Source: Cucumis sativus (Eukaryota > Streptophyta > Magnoliopsida > Cucurbitales > Cucurbitaceae). From it: a stretch of DNA of 64,000 bases. The notes below the pieces were generated by a model. The model ran no database searches. It saw nothing but the letters and a program-made list of their open reading frames with translations, and was not told where the DNA came from. The stretch is taken from the NCBI RefSeq assembly GCF_000004075.3, contig NC_026657.2, positions 1,984,001 through 2,048,000 on the forward strand, read 5' to 3'. This document shows positions 25,425-37,621 of the stretch, one piece after another; the stretch's first letter is position 1; each line of letters begins with the position of its first letter. The translations under genes and the position numbers were made by a program.

Positions 25425-26101
25425 TTGGAACCAAACTTCGACTTGTCTCGGCCGGAGACCCAACTGTATCGCCAACTCCAACGTTTGCTCTTGCAAAAAT
25501 TTACTATAACACCCCATCAATTTTCCCACAAATATAGCCCTTTGTTTTTCCCCAGAAAACCTTCCATACTAACAAAAACAAACCATTCGAAGACTTACGG
25601 GATTGAGACTATCATGTTCTTCAGAGCTTTCTTTCAAAACGGCCGACTGATCTTCAGTAAACCGAAACCTTTTTCGACAAGTTCCACCATCTTTTTCATC
25701 ACTTATCCTTCTCGAACAAGCTCCATCCCCATCCACATCTTCATCGTTCATCTCATGTTCAATCCATTTCCCATACACACTCGACCCCGTACTGCTAGGC
25801 TTCGACATCCTCGCCTCCTCTTCATAATCCGCCGTCGACGGCGCCATCCGATTCACTTCGATGCTTCTGAGAAGCGATCTCCCTGTTTCCGATGTCCGAT
25901 CAGCAAAAAGTTCAACACCTGATTCCATAAATTTCAAAAACCCCTATATAAATTTTTTTTCTTTAAAAAAATCCCGATTGGCGATGCTATGTTAGAGAAA
26001 TCGAACCTGAAGAAGCATCATTAGTCCCAGAATTGAGATGTAGAGGAGGAGAATTGACGGTCAATCCAAAATTTAAGCTGATGGTGTTTTGAAGGGATCA
26101 T
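25425..26101 (-). pseudogene. Truncated HD-Zip class II (HAT1/HAT2-like) pseudogene
   Basis: This is a decayed paralogue, in the same orientation, of the intact gene at 46675-48213. The ATG at 26101 and first codons (MIPSKHH) survive, but a 5-base deletion soon after shifts the frame and removes the N-terminal LxLxL repressor motif. The acceptor of the second exon reads ctg|ATC where the intact gene has cag|ATC. The second exon (about 25604-25886) is colinear and open but diverged in the homeodomain arm (CRKRFRFTEDQ in place of [11 protein letters not shown]). The third exon keeps [13 protein letters not shown], then homology ends abruptly at 25425, exactly before the NRRAR residues of recognition helix 3. 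The leucine-zipper exon is absent. A residual transcript could exist, but no functional HD-Zip protein is expected. Confidence 0.88.
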
Positions 26102-26492
26102 GGTTTTGGATTGTGATGAATTTGAAGAAAGAATTTGAAGAAAGAATTTGAAGTAAGAATTTGAAGAAGAAGAAGGGAGAGAGTTGTGGTTGAAGAAAAA
26201 GGGGAGAAAAGGGGGTTTGTATAGAAAGAAATAAAGAAATGGGGAATTGAATATAATTGTTATTTCCTCCATTTTACATGCAAAGTCGATACTTAATTCT
26301 CAAGCTTTAGTTCCTGATAATTTAATTTACGTATGATCTGAAATTTGTGATCGTTATCGTAAAAGTCTCCTCAAAATTAAGTGTTTGGTTTTAGTACTAA
26401 TGGCTTGATTAGAATGGAGTAGTGATTTTTTTTTTTTTTCTTTTTTATAAGTTTGTTGATCGACCTAAAAAAGAAAAATGAAAAAGAAAGAC

Positions 26493-26560
26493 TAACCATA
26501 GTTGAGAATGTGGTTAAAGAATTAAACCATGGTTAAAGGTGAGTGTGATATTTAATTTAC
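26493..26560 (-). promoter_or_regulatory. Upstream conserved block of the HD-Zip II pseudogene
   Basis: This 68-base segment, which includes aattaaaccatggttaaagg and gagtgtgatatttaattta, matches 48953-49021 upstream of the intact HD-Zip II gene with only about four differences. It is better preserved than the pseudogene's coding exons. It contains the palindrome aaccatggtt. A duplicated cis-regulatory element is the simplest reading. Confidence 0.6.
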
Positions 26561-26588
26561 GATTGAATTTATTTAACGTAAAAAATAA

Positions 26589-26647
26589 CTTCATCGTAAG
26601 ATCATGGTGGGAGTTGCTTGCAATCTCAATTGAATCATCCTTAATTT
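26589..26647. repeat. Right copy of the ~60-bp diverged direct repeat
   Basis: This is the partner of 24384-24447. It lies just beyond the upstream conserved block of the pseudogene and may mark the limit of the duplicated or rearranged segment. Confidence 0.45.
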
Positions 26648-26649
26648 AA

Positions 26650-27553
26650 TAAATATTGCTATATCTAGTGATTTGATATCTTAGTAGTTGGATGTTCTTC
26701 CTTGTATTACTAAAAAAAGTATCTTAGATATCCTATATTTGTTACCTAATGTTACAAAACCAACTCAACAAAATCATCATAATTAATAACAGCAGAAAGT
26801 CAACAATTAATTTATAAATGAATGAATGATAATGAACATTTTTGTGTGGGTTTAAGTATCAAATTTAATGATTGTTATAGGTTTAATGGCATCAAGTTTA
26901 TTAAGAGAAGTGGGCCACATTGCCATTTCCCATTGTCACCCATTTTAATGCAAACATAATGCTATAACAAACTCAATCTTAAAAGCTGAGTTTTTCCACC
27001 TCTTATTCATTTAAAAATTTTGTCTTCTTGTTTACATATTCTTAATTATTCTTTATTATCTGTTTTTTCCTTCTCGGATTGTCAAAGTAAGACCGAATCA
27101 TCAATGTCGTAAAAGAGATGAGAGGAGATCGATGTTGGGTGTTGTCAATGAAATAAAGAGAAAACTGAGAGAGAGCGAGAGACCAATAATCTACTATAAC
27201 CGAAGTTCCATTTTGATAATTTCACACTAAGGTAAAACATAAGCAAAATATAATATTTGATGCCAAATTTGGGTGATGATGCGGACCAATAAATGCTCAC
27301 ACCACACACCACACCTTTTTAACAATCAACCATAAAGACCCACTAATTGCCAGCAACAATCCTTCTCCAATTCCCAAAACCCCAAGTCTCCTTTTCAGAC
27401 CATCTTGTGTGAAACCCCTTTATTTGTCTCACAAAATCTTGGGGAAAAGGATGAAATTCATACGCCATTACTGGAATTTTCTCAACTTCTTACTCATTTC
27501 TATAAATTTCTCTCCTTTTCTCTTCTCCTTCTTCTTCTTCCTCAATAATCCCC
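26650..27553. other. Intergenic spacer and PPT 5' leader
   Basis: No gene is supported. The last 250 bases are CT-rich and probably hold the promoter and 5' UTR of the thioesterase gene. An overlapping frame starting at 27409 is out of frame with the thioesterase signal peptide and lacks resemblance to the family. Confidence 0.55.
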
Positions 27554-30500
27554 ATGGCTGCTTTTCCCTCTTTAATCCCCCTTCTCTCTTTGGCTCTGGT
27601 TTTTGCTTCGATTCCGATTTCTCTTTCACTACCCTTCGTTGTACTCCATGGTAAGAACTTATTTATTTTGAAACCCCTTTCTTTTCTTAAGCTTTTTTTG
27701 TCGACGTTTCTTTCACTTGCTCTGATGGGTTTTTTGTTTCTTAACTCTATAATTCTTAGTTTGATTTTTTATTCTTGATTCTTGATTCTGTATTTGGGAT
27801 GCTTTTGTGGCTGGCTTTACTGTTTGAATGCTAGTTTCTTGTTGTTGAAGTTCCCTGGAATTCAGTGAGGATCATTGTTTTGTTTATTCACGTCGGAGAA
27901 ATGGAGAGACCTGACGAACTTTAAAGAATAGGATGTTACTTAATCGTGCAACTTTGTGTTTGTATAATATGAAATCATAGTCCATAAAATCCAAATGAAT
28001 ATTAGCATTTGACTCGAGAACGTTGATCCCAATTGAGTATTATAAGAACATGTCAAAGATTTTTACCTTGTAAAAAGAGATAGAGACATGCCACAATCTT
28101 TAATGAGTGTTTGAGTCAAAGGTGAAGTGAGTTATTATAACTAACGCACGACAATCCGAATTATTCAACTCATATATATTATATGAGTTGTGTTGGATTA
28201 GTTTAAAATGTGGATTAGTTTGGATAAAAAATTTTGGTTTTTTTGTTGGGTCTTAGGTTTAGAATTGAAAATTTTTGTTCAATCCAAATTAATAATATAT
28301 ATTTTTTATTATTTATTTAAAAAAGTTAAAGTTGGAAGTATTTTGTTAAATGATCATGTACGAAGTTAAAAGATCCTATGAAAAGTTAATTGATTATGTA
28401 AGAAGTAAATAATCATTTAAAGGTAGAAAACTAAATGATCGTGTAAGAGGGATAAATGATCGTTGGGTTGAAAATTAAAAAAAAAAACTCAATCCAACCC
28501 GACAACCCAATCCAACACAACCAAAAAACAATACAACCCGACAATTTTTCAATTAATTTATGAAATATATATGAATTCCTCTTTTCATTGTTAATTGATT
28601 TTGAGATGGAACTTCGTACTTGTTTAATATGTTGGTGGTCAATGGTAGGGAGGTAAGTCCAACCTAAATAACCTGACAACTCGAACTACCCAACTCATAT
28701 ATATTACATGGATTGGGTTAGATTAGTTTATAATGTGGGTTGATTTGAATTGAATTTTTTGGTTTTTTCTGTTGGGTCTTCAGTTGGGGTTGAGAAGTTT
28801 GGTTTAACCCAACTCAAATTAATAATATATATCTTTTTATTATTTATTTAATAAAATAAAGTTATGAGTATTTTGTTAAGCGATCTTGGGTTAATTCAGG
28901 TTGTCAATCCAACCAACCCAAAAATATGGGTTGGATTGAAAATGTCTCCTAACTCAACCCATTTACACCCCTAGTAAATGGTGATAAATTATTTGATTGC
29001 TTCCTCTACAAGAAAAGCTACCATGGATATATATATATACCCATTTATGAAACTTCAGTTGATGTCGACGTTGTTGTCGTAAAGTTTCTTTTGTTCATTG
29101 TATACTTGCCTTTTGCTTTTTCTAAAGTAGAGGAAAAGTTTTGGTTAGTTATACAAGTTAGATATAAACATTAACATGTTTTATTGAGAGATTTTAAAGC
29201 AAAGTTGACATTAGAAAATTTTTATTTTATTGTTCGTCACATCAACATGATTGTGTTTCAAATCCAATGGTGGAGTTTACCAAAATCATAAAATTATTTA
29301 GAAAAGCAAAATCACAGAATGAGTAGAAGGTACTCTTTGTAGTCTATAAAGCATTGACACATCAACTAGTATGTATATTTTCGTCATACCAACTCTGTTC
29401 AAGGTTGGATTATTGTTGTTTGGGTGAGTTGCTGTTAACCTGCCTTGACCATCATACATAAATCATTCGATATATATTAAAGATGAGAACATAGTTTACA
29501 ATTCGTATTAGTTAGATGTAAGAATCAATGCACAAACAATATCTTCAATCACCATTGGCATGAGACATTCTGTTTGAAAGTCTGAATACCATTGTCAAAC
29601 AATTGCTAAAGGCTTGTTGTCTTTGAGAAAAACGCACCATAAGCTCATAAGATTAGCTCCACTGTTCCTGCAAACCAAAGAAATAACGTTATCCTTTTTC
29701 CGGTCATATAAAACACTTGAAGAGTTCTATTGATATGTTTTTGATGAACTTCTTTTTCTACTCATGGCAGGTATAGGAGATCAATGCTCACATCAAGGAG
29801 TTAAAAACTTCACTCAACTACTTAGTAACTATTCTGGTGTTGAAGGATATTGCCTGTATGTTTACATAATACCCATCTTCCCATTCTTCCCATCTTGATT
29901 TTCCAAGTAATCTTTAGATTAATTGTATTGTGGGATCATGAAGCTAAATAGAATAAAGTTGATTTGAATATGATCATTTTAAGTGAAACAAGTTACCGAA
30001 TATTATATCAATTCAAAGCACTTTTTATCTTTAAAATAGTTCTCCCAAATCCAACCTTAATGAGCTTAAAGAAACTTAAGTTTTACTGAAGAATAATGAT
30101 TTTCAATTCTACCAGTGAAGTTGGGAATGGAGCGTGGGATTCTTGGTTTATGCCTCTTGAGAAACAAGTAAGACCTTATTAAAACTTATCATTAGAGGTC
30201 GTCCCATTATAAATTAAATATACTATACTCAACTTGAATTAACTGAAGTTTTCTCCTACTTTCAGGCTGGAATAATTTGTGACAAGGTGCAAAAATCGTC
30301 ATGGCTACTTTATTCACTTCATCTCTTAAAAGTACCTTAATGTTGAATGGTTTGGTATGAAAAAAATGCAGGTGAAGAAAATGGAGGAGTTGAAAGAAGG
30401 TTACAATATGGTTGGTCTCTCCCAGGTAATTTATCAGAACTACATCTTTACAAACTTGAATCCAATGTGATATCATCTTTGCCATTTATTATGTACCAAC

Positions 30501-32014
30501 AATGCCAATAGAACGAGGATAGGTCGTAATAACTATATAAACTTTTGAAAGTGATATCATCTTATACACTGCGATTCTTGCACACTTCCGCAAAAGGATT
30601 TTATAAATTTTCTGTTTGGCTGAACAGGGTAACTTGGTCGGCCGAGGAGTCATCGAGTTATGCAACGGAGGACCACCAGTGAGATCCTGATTAAGATCTT
30701 TTCTAGTCCTTTGATAATGTTAGAAAACTTCGTTACTATCTCTATGTATCTCCCCATTGCTCATGTTCTTGTCTTGTTCTGTCTAAAGGTTAAGAACTAT
30801 ATATCTTTAGGAGGCCCTCATGCTGGTATTGCTTCTGTTCCTCTTTGTGGTGTAAGTTCTGAATTTACCTTTCATTCTTCAGTTTCTGCATCTTTTCTGT
30901 ACACAAACATACCTAAGTCTCAATACTTTCCAATTTGTATGGTCCTTGTTTAAATGGGTTTTGGCTTCTGCAGTCAGCTATTTTCTGCCGCCTTGCAGAC
31001 GAACTCATTAAGTCAGAGATCTACAGCGATTACGTTCAAGTACATCTCTGACCACCTATAACTTTTCCTTTTCTTTTCATTTTTGACATGTCTTATTAGA
31101 TTCAACTCTGTTTTCAATTTTGACCATTCAGCTCTAAACATGTTTTATCCTCTGTTGACTGTCACAGGATCATCTAGCTCCGAGCGGTTATATCAAATTA
31201 CCAAACGTGAGCACTATTTTCTAAAAAATTTCCTCAACTAATCCTGCCGATCACAAACCTTCATTTTTGCGGCTGCAATTTTGCTTTTTGTCACTTGAAA
31301 CTTGTACACTTTATCTTCTTGTTTCCTTACTGACATCGGTTTCTCATCCCAACATGGAGCTTAAAGTAACTCATTAGCTTTTACTTTCAGGCTATCCCTA
31401 AGTATTTGGAGAAATGTAAGTTTCTACCAAAGCTCAATAATGAACTCCCACAAGCGAAAAATTCAACGTATAAGGAAAGATTCAGTAGCCTACAAAACTT
31501 GATACTAATTATGGTAGGTGTGAAAAGGCTTGAGTTTCATGTCAAAAACGTCCCAAAACTATGTTCCCTGTGGCTACATGAAAATTCAGCTAATCAATAT
31601 CTCCTATTCTTATGTAATCTTTTTCAATTGTCCAGTTTGAGCATGACACTGTTTTGGTCCCCAAGGAAACCTCCCTGTTTGGTTACTACTCGGATCGTGC
31701 TTTGAATTCAACTATACCTGCACAACAGGTAAGGGGAAGTTCCTTAACAGGCCATGGTTTAGCCAAGCTAACCCACATGGCAATAGCTTCACCTTACAAC
31801 ACATGGTTTTTGTAAACATCTATAGTACTTCTGACGAGCTAAGTATGATAACTTCTACTGATTTCTGCAGACAAAACTCTACACTGAGGACTGGATTGGT
31901 CTGAAAACCTTGGATGAAGCTGGAAGAGTGAAATACATAAGTGTTGCTGGAGATCATGTTAAAATTTCTAACAGTGACATGAGAAAGTATGTGATACCAT
32001 ACTTGCAAGGATAA
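27554..32014 (+). CDS. PPT1: Palmitoyl-protein thioesterase 1-like, 12 exons
   Basis: Exons are 27554-27650, 29771-29855, 30116-30167, 30266-30286, 30372-30425, 30628-30678, 30789-30851, 30974-31039, 31168-31206, 31391-31513, 31636-31728 and 31871-32014. All junctions are GT-AG and in phase, giving 295 residues. The enzyme removes thioester-linked fatty acyl groups from S-acylated proteins in the lysosome/vacuole lumen. Residues 1-25 form a signal peptide. PFVVLHGIGDQC is the start of the alpha/beta-hydrolase fold. The nucleophile motif GLSQG puts catalytic Ser at 102, split between exons 5 and 6. ISLGGPHAGIASVPLCG is the family hallmark, and AGDHVKIS gives the catalytic His at 277; an Asp near FEHDTVLVP is the likely third member. 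Exon 4 is only 21 bases. Intron 1 (2.1 kb) holds two related MITEs. The 3' end faces the DSP8-like gene, with about 400 bases between stop codons. Confidence 0.94.
28135..28555. mobile_element. Degenerate hAT-like MITE copy in PPT intron 1
   Basis: This copy shares long segments with the better-defined element just downstream: cccaactcatatatatta-like, gttgggtct, caaattaataatatat, attatttattta and agtattttgttaa, in the same order. It is longer because of an AT-rich internal expansion, and its ends are unclear. Being inside an intron, it is spliced out. Confidence 0.6.
28646..28973. mobile_element. hAT-like MITE, ~328 bp, in PPT intron 1
   Basis: The left end reads TAGGGAGGTAAGT and the reverse complement of the right end reads TAGGGGTGTAAAT, a short imperfect terminal inverted repeat. 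It is flanked by eight-base direct repeats, gtcaatgg (28638-28645) and gtaaatgg (28974-28981), with one mismatch. An eight-base target duplication with this type of end fits the hAT superfamily. It carries no transposase. The interior contains many ccaaccc/gggttgg phrases. Confidence 0.7.
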
Positions 32015-32411
32015 AGAATCAGTCGGATGGGTGGATCTGGGAAAGTTAATGAACACCACAATATTGATTAAATATGAGCACAGCAGTAAAGAAAAGAGCA
32101 AGATAGTTAACAAAACAAAGTTCTTTGAATCCTAATGAACTATGCAAGCCTATTTTACAAATATATACAGAAATTATAAAAGAATAGATCCATCCCTATG
32201 TATTCCAAGAGAGGTGCCAATGTTCAATGAAGAGAGTTAAATTTATGAAATATGAGAATTGCATTAACACATTCAGAATGAAAGCATTTTGGACAATATA
32301 ATCTCACTTATAGGTACATATTAACAATTTCAATTCTGCCTGGTACATATTTTGTTATATTTTATCATATATATGAGATAAGTACAGAAAACTTGTGACC
32401 TCTGAGTTGGT
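32015..32411. other. Overlapping 3' UTR zone of convergent PPT and DSP8-like genes
   Basis: About 400 bases separate the two stop codons of genes that converge. The zone is AT-rich with several AATAAA-like signals on both strands. 3' UTR overlap, and so natural antisense transcription, is possible but not demonstrated. Confidence 0.5.
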
Positions 32412-35400
32412 TTAATAGACATGGATGTCCACGCTGAACCCTTCCAAATGAGTAGCACTAAGTGAACAGCCCTTCCCGACACCTAGATCATCTCCTGAAA
32501 TCTTCTGGCTATGGTGTTTTGCTCGATAGCTGAGCCACAAACAAGAGATTCTTGTGAGTGCTGCCTGACCAGCAACACGAACCCTGCAGACTACACTTAA
32601 ATCTGCCCAGATATCACCCATGTCACTTTGGATGATACTTTGGTCATATCCATCCAGATCGGATTCTTTTACAACAACTACAGAACTATCATCAAATGCA
32701 ATAAGATCATGCAACGATCCTGATACTTCCTTTCGTGTATCATCTATGTGGCAGAAGGAAACATCCTTCTGCACAACCAGGTGGTAGAATTCCAGAACAG
32801 CCTGCAATAAGACACCGCCAATTAAGATGCACACTCTAAGAATTGTCATTAAGTCCAAACTGGGATAAAAGTAATTCAAAGTGGGTATGAAATATGGCAT
32901 GCACATGCACATGCAAATGCAGCCAGGGAGTATATGTGCTTCATTTAGGTCGATGTCTGGCTCAAACTGACATCGGTTTCAAAATACCATCCCCCCACCC
33001 ACAAAAAACAAAAAAGACTAGAAACGAATTTGAAGACCAATGTGACTGCTCAATGAAAATTAATAAAACTGAACAACTAGTCGGGCCAATATCATCAAAA
33101 TTTTCAGCTTTTTTGGTTTAAACTTACAGCCAGTAAGATGACTGCCATCTAAACTGTTCATCCTCAGGGATAGAAGAAAAAAGTTCACTCATTAAACCGC
33201 AGAATCCATCATAATGAAAAGCCTCAGGAAGTTAACAAGCCATAAGGTAGAGAAGCTTAAGAATACCTGCCACTGTGATGCTGCTAAAAGCACCCTTGGC
33301 CTGATTGATTTTACATGCTTGTAAGCTTCATCTGGCGTCATTTGCTTGTATTGCACCTGTACACCAACACAAAGCCTCAGAAAAACAAAGCCTCTTTAAT
33401 TTATAAACTGAAGAAAACAAGTTGTTTTGTGTGTGTTCAATGACTTACCAAATAGCAGATAACAACAGTTGTGCTACGCCCTCGTCCAGCTTTACAATGA
33501 ACATATGTAGTCTGTCCAAGTGATGCATTTTCTTTGATAGCAGCATAAGATCAAAAAATGAAATTATTCAATCAGGAAAAGTTGGACACCATAAACTTGA
33601 ATGTTGCACATATTTTCATTTGGTGAACATCCCTTTCACTAAGCAATAAAATAGAAATGAGCAACCAGAGGGTGGAAGCTGAACGAGTTTAGTAGAAGAC
33701 GCGTACTGTGGATGAAATTTACAGCAAGGCAAATGTCACTCAATAGAGGTGCAAAGCAATAGTCTCTAGTCGGAATGGTCAGATGATCAATTTCATGATC
33801 CTGCAGTAGTAAAAAGGCAAAAATCATTCTTAAACAAATTTAAGTCACGTGTAGATATGGGAGAAAACCTACAATAATCGAGTCAGCTGACACAGCCTCA
33901 TATCAGATCAGATGATTATTTACACTTCAATTTTCCATCATAGCTCAAATTCAAACACCTTCTTATAAGTAAGGATATGGCATTGGAAGTCTCTCAAATG
34001 CCATCTCATACGTCCTTCTGACACCTTGTTGCTCTGGCAATGTGGAAGAGAGGTGGGAAGGTTTTAGATTGCTGAAGCAAAGGTGGCAATGTTTCGAACA
34101 AAGATGCTGAGGAAAACTACTTGCTCTCTGAGCTAACCAAGTGAAGTTAAAAAGGTGCAAATTTTAACTACTTATGTAATCTTCCTTCCTCAACCAAGAA
34201 ATATGAAGAGAGGCCTAAATGAGGGTTTCAGAATTAGGAAGGATAATTTTCATCTCTCTAGTTTGGAATTTACAAATATGTCACTATCTAGTATCTTCCT
34301 TACATTGTTAGGTAACAAGACCCTTTTACATTAAGTCTGACCTACTAACATGACATTTAACTTTGTTATCTAGTTTCAGACAACTGTTCAACGTTAGGTG
34401 AAAATCACTGTGCTTAACCAAGATGGGTATGTTGATGCGTACTTACCTTGTTTGTATCTCCATGTTTCCTTGGGACACAACCCTATAGCATCCTCTTTCA
34501 AGATCCTCCGTTCGAGAAGGTTCAAAAGAGACATTCCTATGGGAGGAAATTTTCTTTTGAAGGGAGGAACAGATGCCGTGACTCAATTGGTGTTTGAGTC
34601 AGATTCACTTCACTTTCCTCCCCTTTTTCTAAATCCCACTGATATTAAGAGGTCCCTTGAAGATGTTTGAGGCACATTGAGAATTGGGAAGGCATCAAAG
34701 AAGGGGGTGGAGTGCATTTACTTAATTGAAAGACACTATCTATGCCAAGCAAGGAAGAGGATTAGACGAAGGGAATCTTAACTGTAAGAAATAGCCTCAG
34801 CCAAGTGGCAGGAAGTTTTTGCCAATAGAAATAGGCTTGTTATATCCAAACAAATAGGATCCCGTATTAGTTTCTAGCACTTAGCAGCACCTTCTGACAT
34901 CCATAGAAGGCACTTTCCTTCCGCCTCCCTCACTCTCATAGTTTCACTTAACACATCTCTAGAGAATCTATCACTAACAAAATGCATTTAGTACAATACA
35001 AGCACATTCAAAAGACACTTACACGATATAAAGTTGAGGGAACCAAAGTCTCATATGGCTCGTTTAGTGTTATCACTCCTCGAACGCCAGCCTCCTTCAA
35101 ATGAGGAACATCAGCAGGGAATGGAACAGCACCTAACAATATAAACTGAAAAGAAAAAAAATGACATTACAACGCATATCACTTGCACTCCGATAATAAT
35201 GCGTTCTTTTGTCATCTGGGATTAGGGAAGAAATTGACAAGATCAACAATATATACCTCATCAACCTTGTCCCACCAACGAAACTCCGTCTGAAGCTTAT
35301 TTCTGAAAACATTATAAAGCAAAGTGGGATAGAAAAGTACACGAGCCCCAACTCCAACAACGATCCTTTTCACATCAGACCTAACAATGCTCTGACTCTC

Positions 35401-35481
35401 CAAATTACTAACAATAACACCCGAATATCCCTCTTCCCCACTCTGCAACTCTCCTTCCTCCTTCAGTTCCTCAATATACAT
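32412..35481 (-). CDS. DSP8: DSP8/PTPMT1-like dual-specificity phosphatase, six exons
   Basis: Exons in transcript order are 35481-35257, 35145-35023, 33800-33707, 33531-33449, 33356-33267 and 32801-32412. All phases agree, giving 334 residues, close to Arabidopsis DSP8. The start MYIEEL, GARVLFYPTLLYN and FRWWDKVDE match this family, which includes the phosphatidylglycerophosphate phosphatase PTPMT1 acting in phospholipid synthesis. The active-site P-loop HCKAGRGRS spans residues 159-167, with the nucleophile at Cys160 and Arg at 166. IPTRDY and RPRVLLAASQWQ are further family motifs. The long last exon encodes a plant-specific C-terminal region (ESDLDGYDQ, RVAGQAALTRISCLW). The frame stays open upstream to 35550, but 35481 is chosen from homologues; an acceptor (ttatttgag|GC) just before it suggests a 5' UTR intron. 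Whether its substrate is PGP or phosphoinositide is not decidable here. Confidence 0.93.
33801..35022. other. DSP8-like intron 2, with ORF remnant
   Basis: This 1.2 kb intron contains a plus-strand frame (34398-34670, 90 codons) antisense to the gene, with no domain I can name. The frame is followed by further short open stretches broken by stops up to about 34800. It may be a decayed insertion. One G-box lies at 33846. Confidence 0.45.
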
Positions 35482-36125
35482 AGCCTCAAATAAAAAAAGC
35501 CCCAAAAATCGAACTACAATAAACAAAAAAGAATAACCAAAGAACAACAATTATCTCGAATACATAAACAAATAGACAAAATTTCAACCGACAAACATGA
35601 TTATACACAAACAATTAACACCCACATCGTGAAAACCTAACATTCATTCCTAAACAAAAACCCCATTAATTGAAAAAAAATTGAAAAAAAAAAATCGGAG
35701 AAGATCTCGATGGAAGAAATACAGAGAACGAAATTCTCACAGAAGTCGCCACCGTCCCGGTATCCAGAAAAGAAGAAACCAACAGAAGGTGCGATTGGTG
35801 AAGAGGAATAACAAGGATCGAATTGGGGGGGAAAAGGAAATTGAGAAAAAATGATGGAAATACTTCAAATACGGAACCCTAGAATTTGGTTTGGGGATTG
35901 AAAAGGTAGCATGGATTGGATTCTACTCCAACCATTTTGCTTAAACATTGAATGAAACCGATTGATGAGAGAGAAAATTAAAGGTAGAGAGAGAGAGAGA
36001 GAGAGGAAGAACTCCGGCAAATGCTCTAAGGAGAATCGACGAATTTGGTTCGAAATGGTAATGTTAAAGTAACTTGACGGTCAGAAATGTTGTGTCCCAG
36101 CGAATTTATATAGGGCCACGTGTAT
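35482..36125 (-). promoter_or_regulatory. DSP8-like promoter, 5' UTR and probable leader intron
   Basis: On the minus strand a G-box (36117-36122) is followed within five bases by a TATATAAA box (36105-36112). A (CT)n tract, seen as (GA)n at about 35985-36004 on the plus strand, lies in the leader. Several out-of-frame ATGs lie between 35480 and 35680, which makes a spliced leader intron likely. Confidence 0.6.
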
Positions 36126-37621
36126 GCATGTCCTTTTGCATTCCTCGAATTATAACTCACAGTCTGTCACTTTAAATTTTGAATTATGAAATCCTATAGA
36201 TTGAATGACAATTCACAATATTACATTACATTAATAGTCGATATTGTACCAACCAATCAAAATGGACTTTTTCTTTTTCTTTTTCTTTTTCTTTTTTAAT
36301 CTTAACAAATAAGAAAATTAATTTTATTTTATTAACCCATTACAAGTTATAGCCTCATCAACTCATCCAGGATGATCTTCCCATTAAACCTCATCTCATC
36401 CTAAGTTTTGTTGGATTGTTGGATTAGATTACATTAATTTTTTTTCTATTTTGGTTAGGGCTTGAATTGAGTTTTTTAGATTATCCAGTTTTCTAACACT
36501 CTAGACATCGTTAAAAGTTTATCAACGTCTAAGTGTATCATTAATAAAACATGAAATCTTACTTATATGTATGTAAGTTCAATTTACTAATTATATACAT
36601 TTCGATAGCTTTTGGTGGAGGTTAATTGTTTATATAAAAAATTAACCAATTCAAATGTATTACTATACAATTCTTATTTAATTATAGATATAGCGATTAT
36701 TCAATATTCCTTTTTTGTAAGGACTAAATTGAGAATTTTAGATTAAAAGATAGGAATTTTATTTATATATATATATAAAAGTGAAAGATGGAGGACTAAA
36801 GTTTCGACTTTAGAAAAGATGATATACATTAAATTCTCTTTAAACAAATCTCACTTTGTAATCATTTTAATAGTTACTCGTATTTTTTTTAATATCTAGA
36901 TTTTGTAATGTAAAATAAGATAAAACTATATATATTCATTAATTCATCTAAAGTCAACGCTAATGTAATAATATTGACAAAACCATGCATGTTTAAATAT
37001 TTTGACGATGAAATAAAAGTTAAGAACGATGATGATTATTCTTATCTTTTAAACTTCAAATTTGTTGACATTTTGATCTTTAAATATTGAAATTGTGATT
37101 TATTTTATCTACCCATCGATCGTTTAAGATATGAAATTTCAAAATTTTACATCAAAATGTATGACTTCAACAAATAAAAATTAGTAGTCATGACAAGGAA
37201 ACATTGTTTAGTCCATTTAGCGGTTTGTACTATTGGGTTTTGTACTAATAGTATTTAATATGTGCTCACTTTTAGTTAATTATTATTAAAATTTTGTTAT
37301 TATATAGTTTTTAGGATAAGAACAAACAAATCCGCCAAAACCATGCACGATAATGACACAAAGTTATTGTTATCATAAGTTTAATTTCACATATGCCAAA
37401 ATAAACCTAATTACAGGATATGTACTATCAATTTTGATACTAAAAGTTTGATTCCCCTCGTCTCACATTTTGTCAAAAAGAACTAATTTCACGAACACGT
37501 TTGTTATCATGGATATATATATTGATAATGGTATCACCCAATGACATTGATGGATTTTTTTTGTAAATGAATAAAATGATTAGTATTAATAATTATATGT
37601 TGTTTTTACTTATAAACTAAG

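Noticed and set aside
25317-25922. 201-codon plus-strand frame
   Set aside because: It is the antisense of the HD-Zip II pseudogene; a matching antisense frame exists over the intact gene at 47712-48131, as expected from shared sequence.
34398-34670. 90-codon plus frame in the DSP8-like intron as a nested gene
   Set aside because: No domain or upstream/downstream exon is visible, and the same region is broken by stops shortly after; it is noted only as a remnant.
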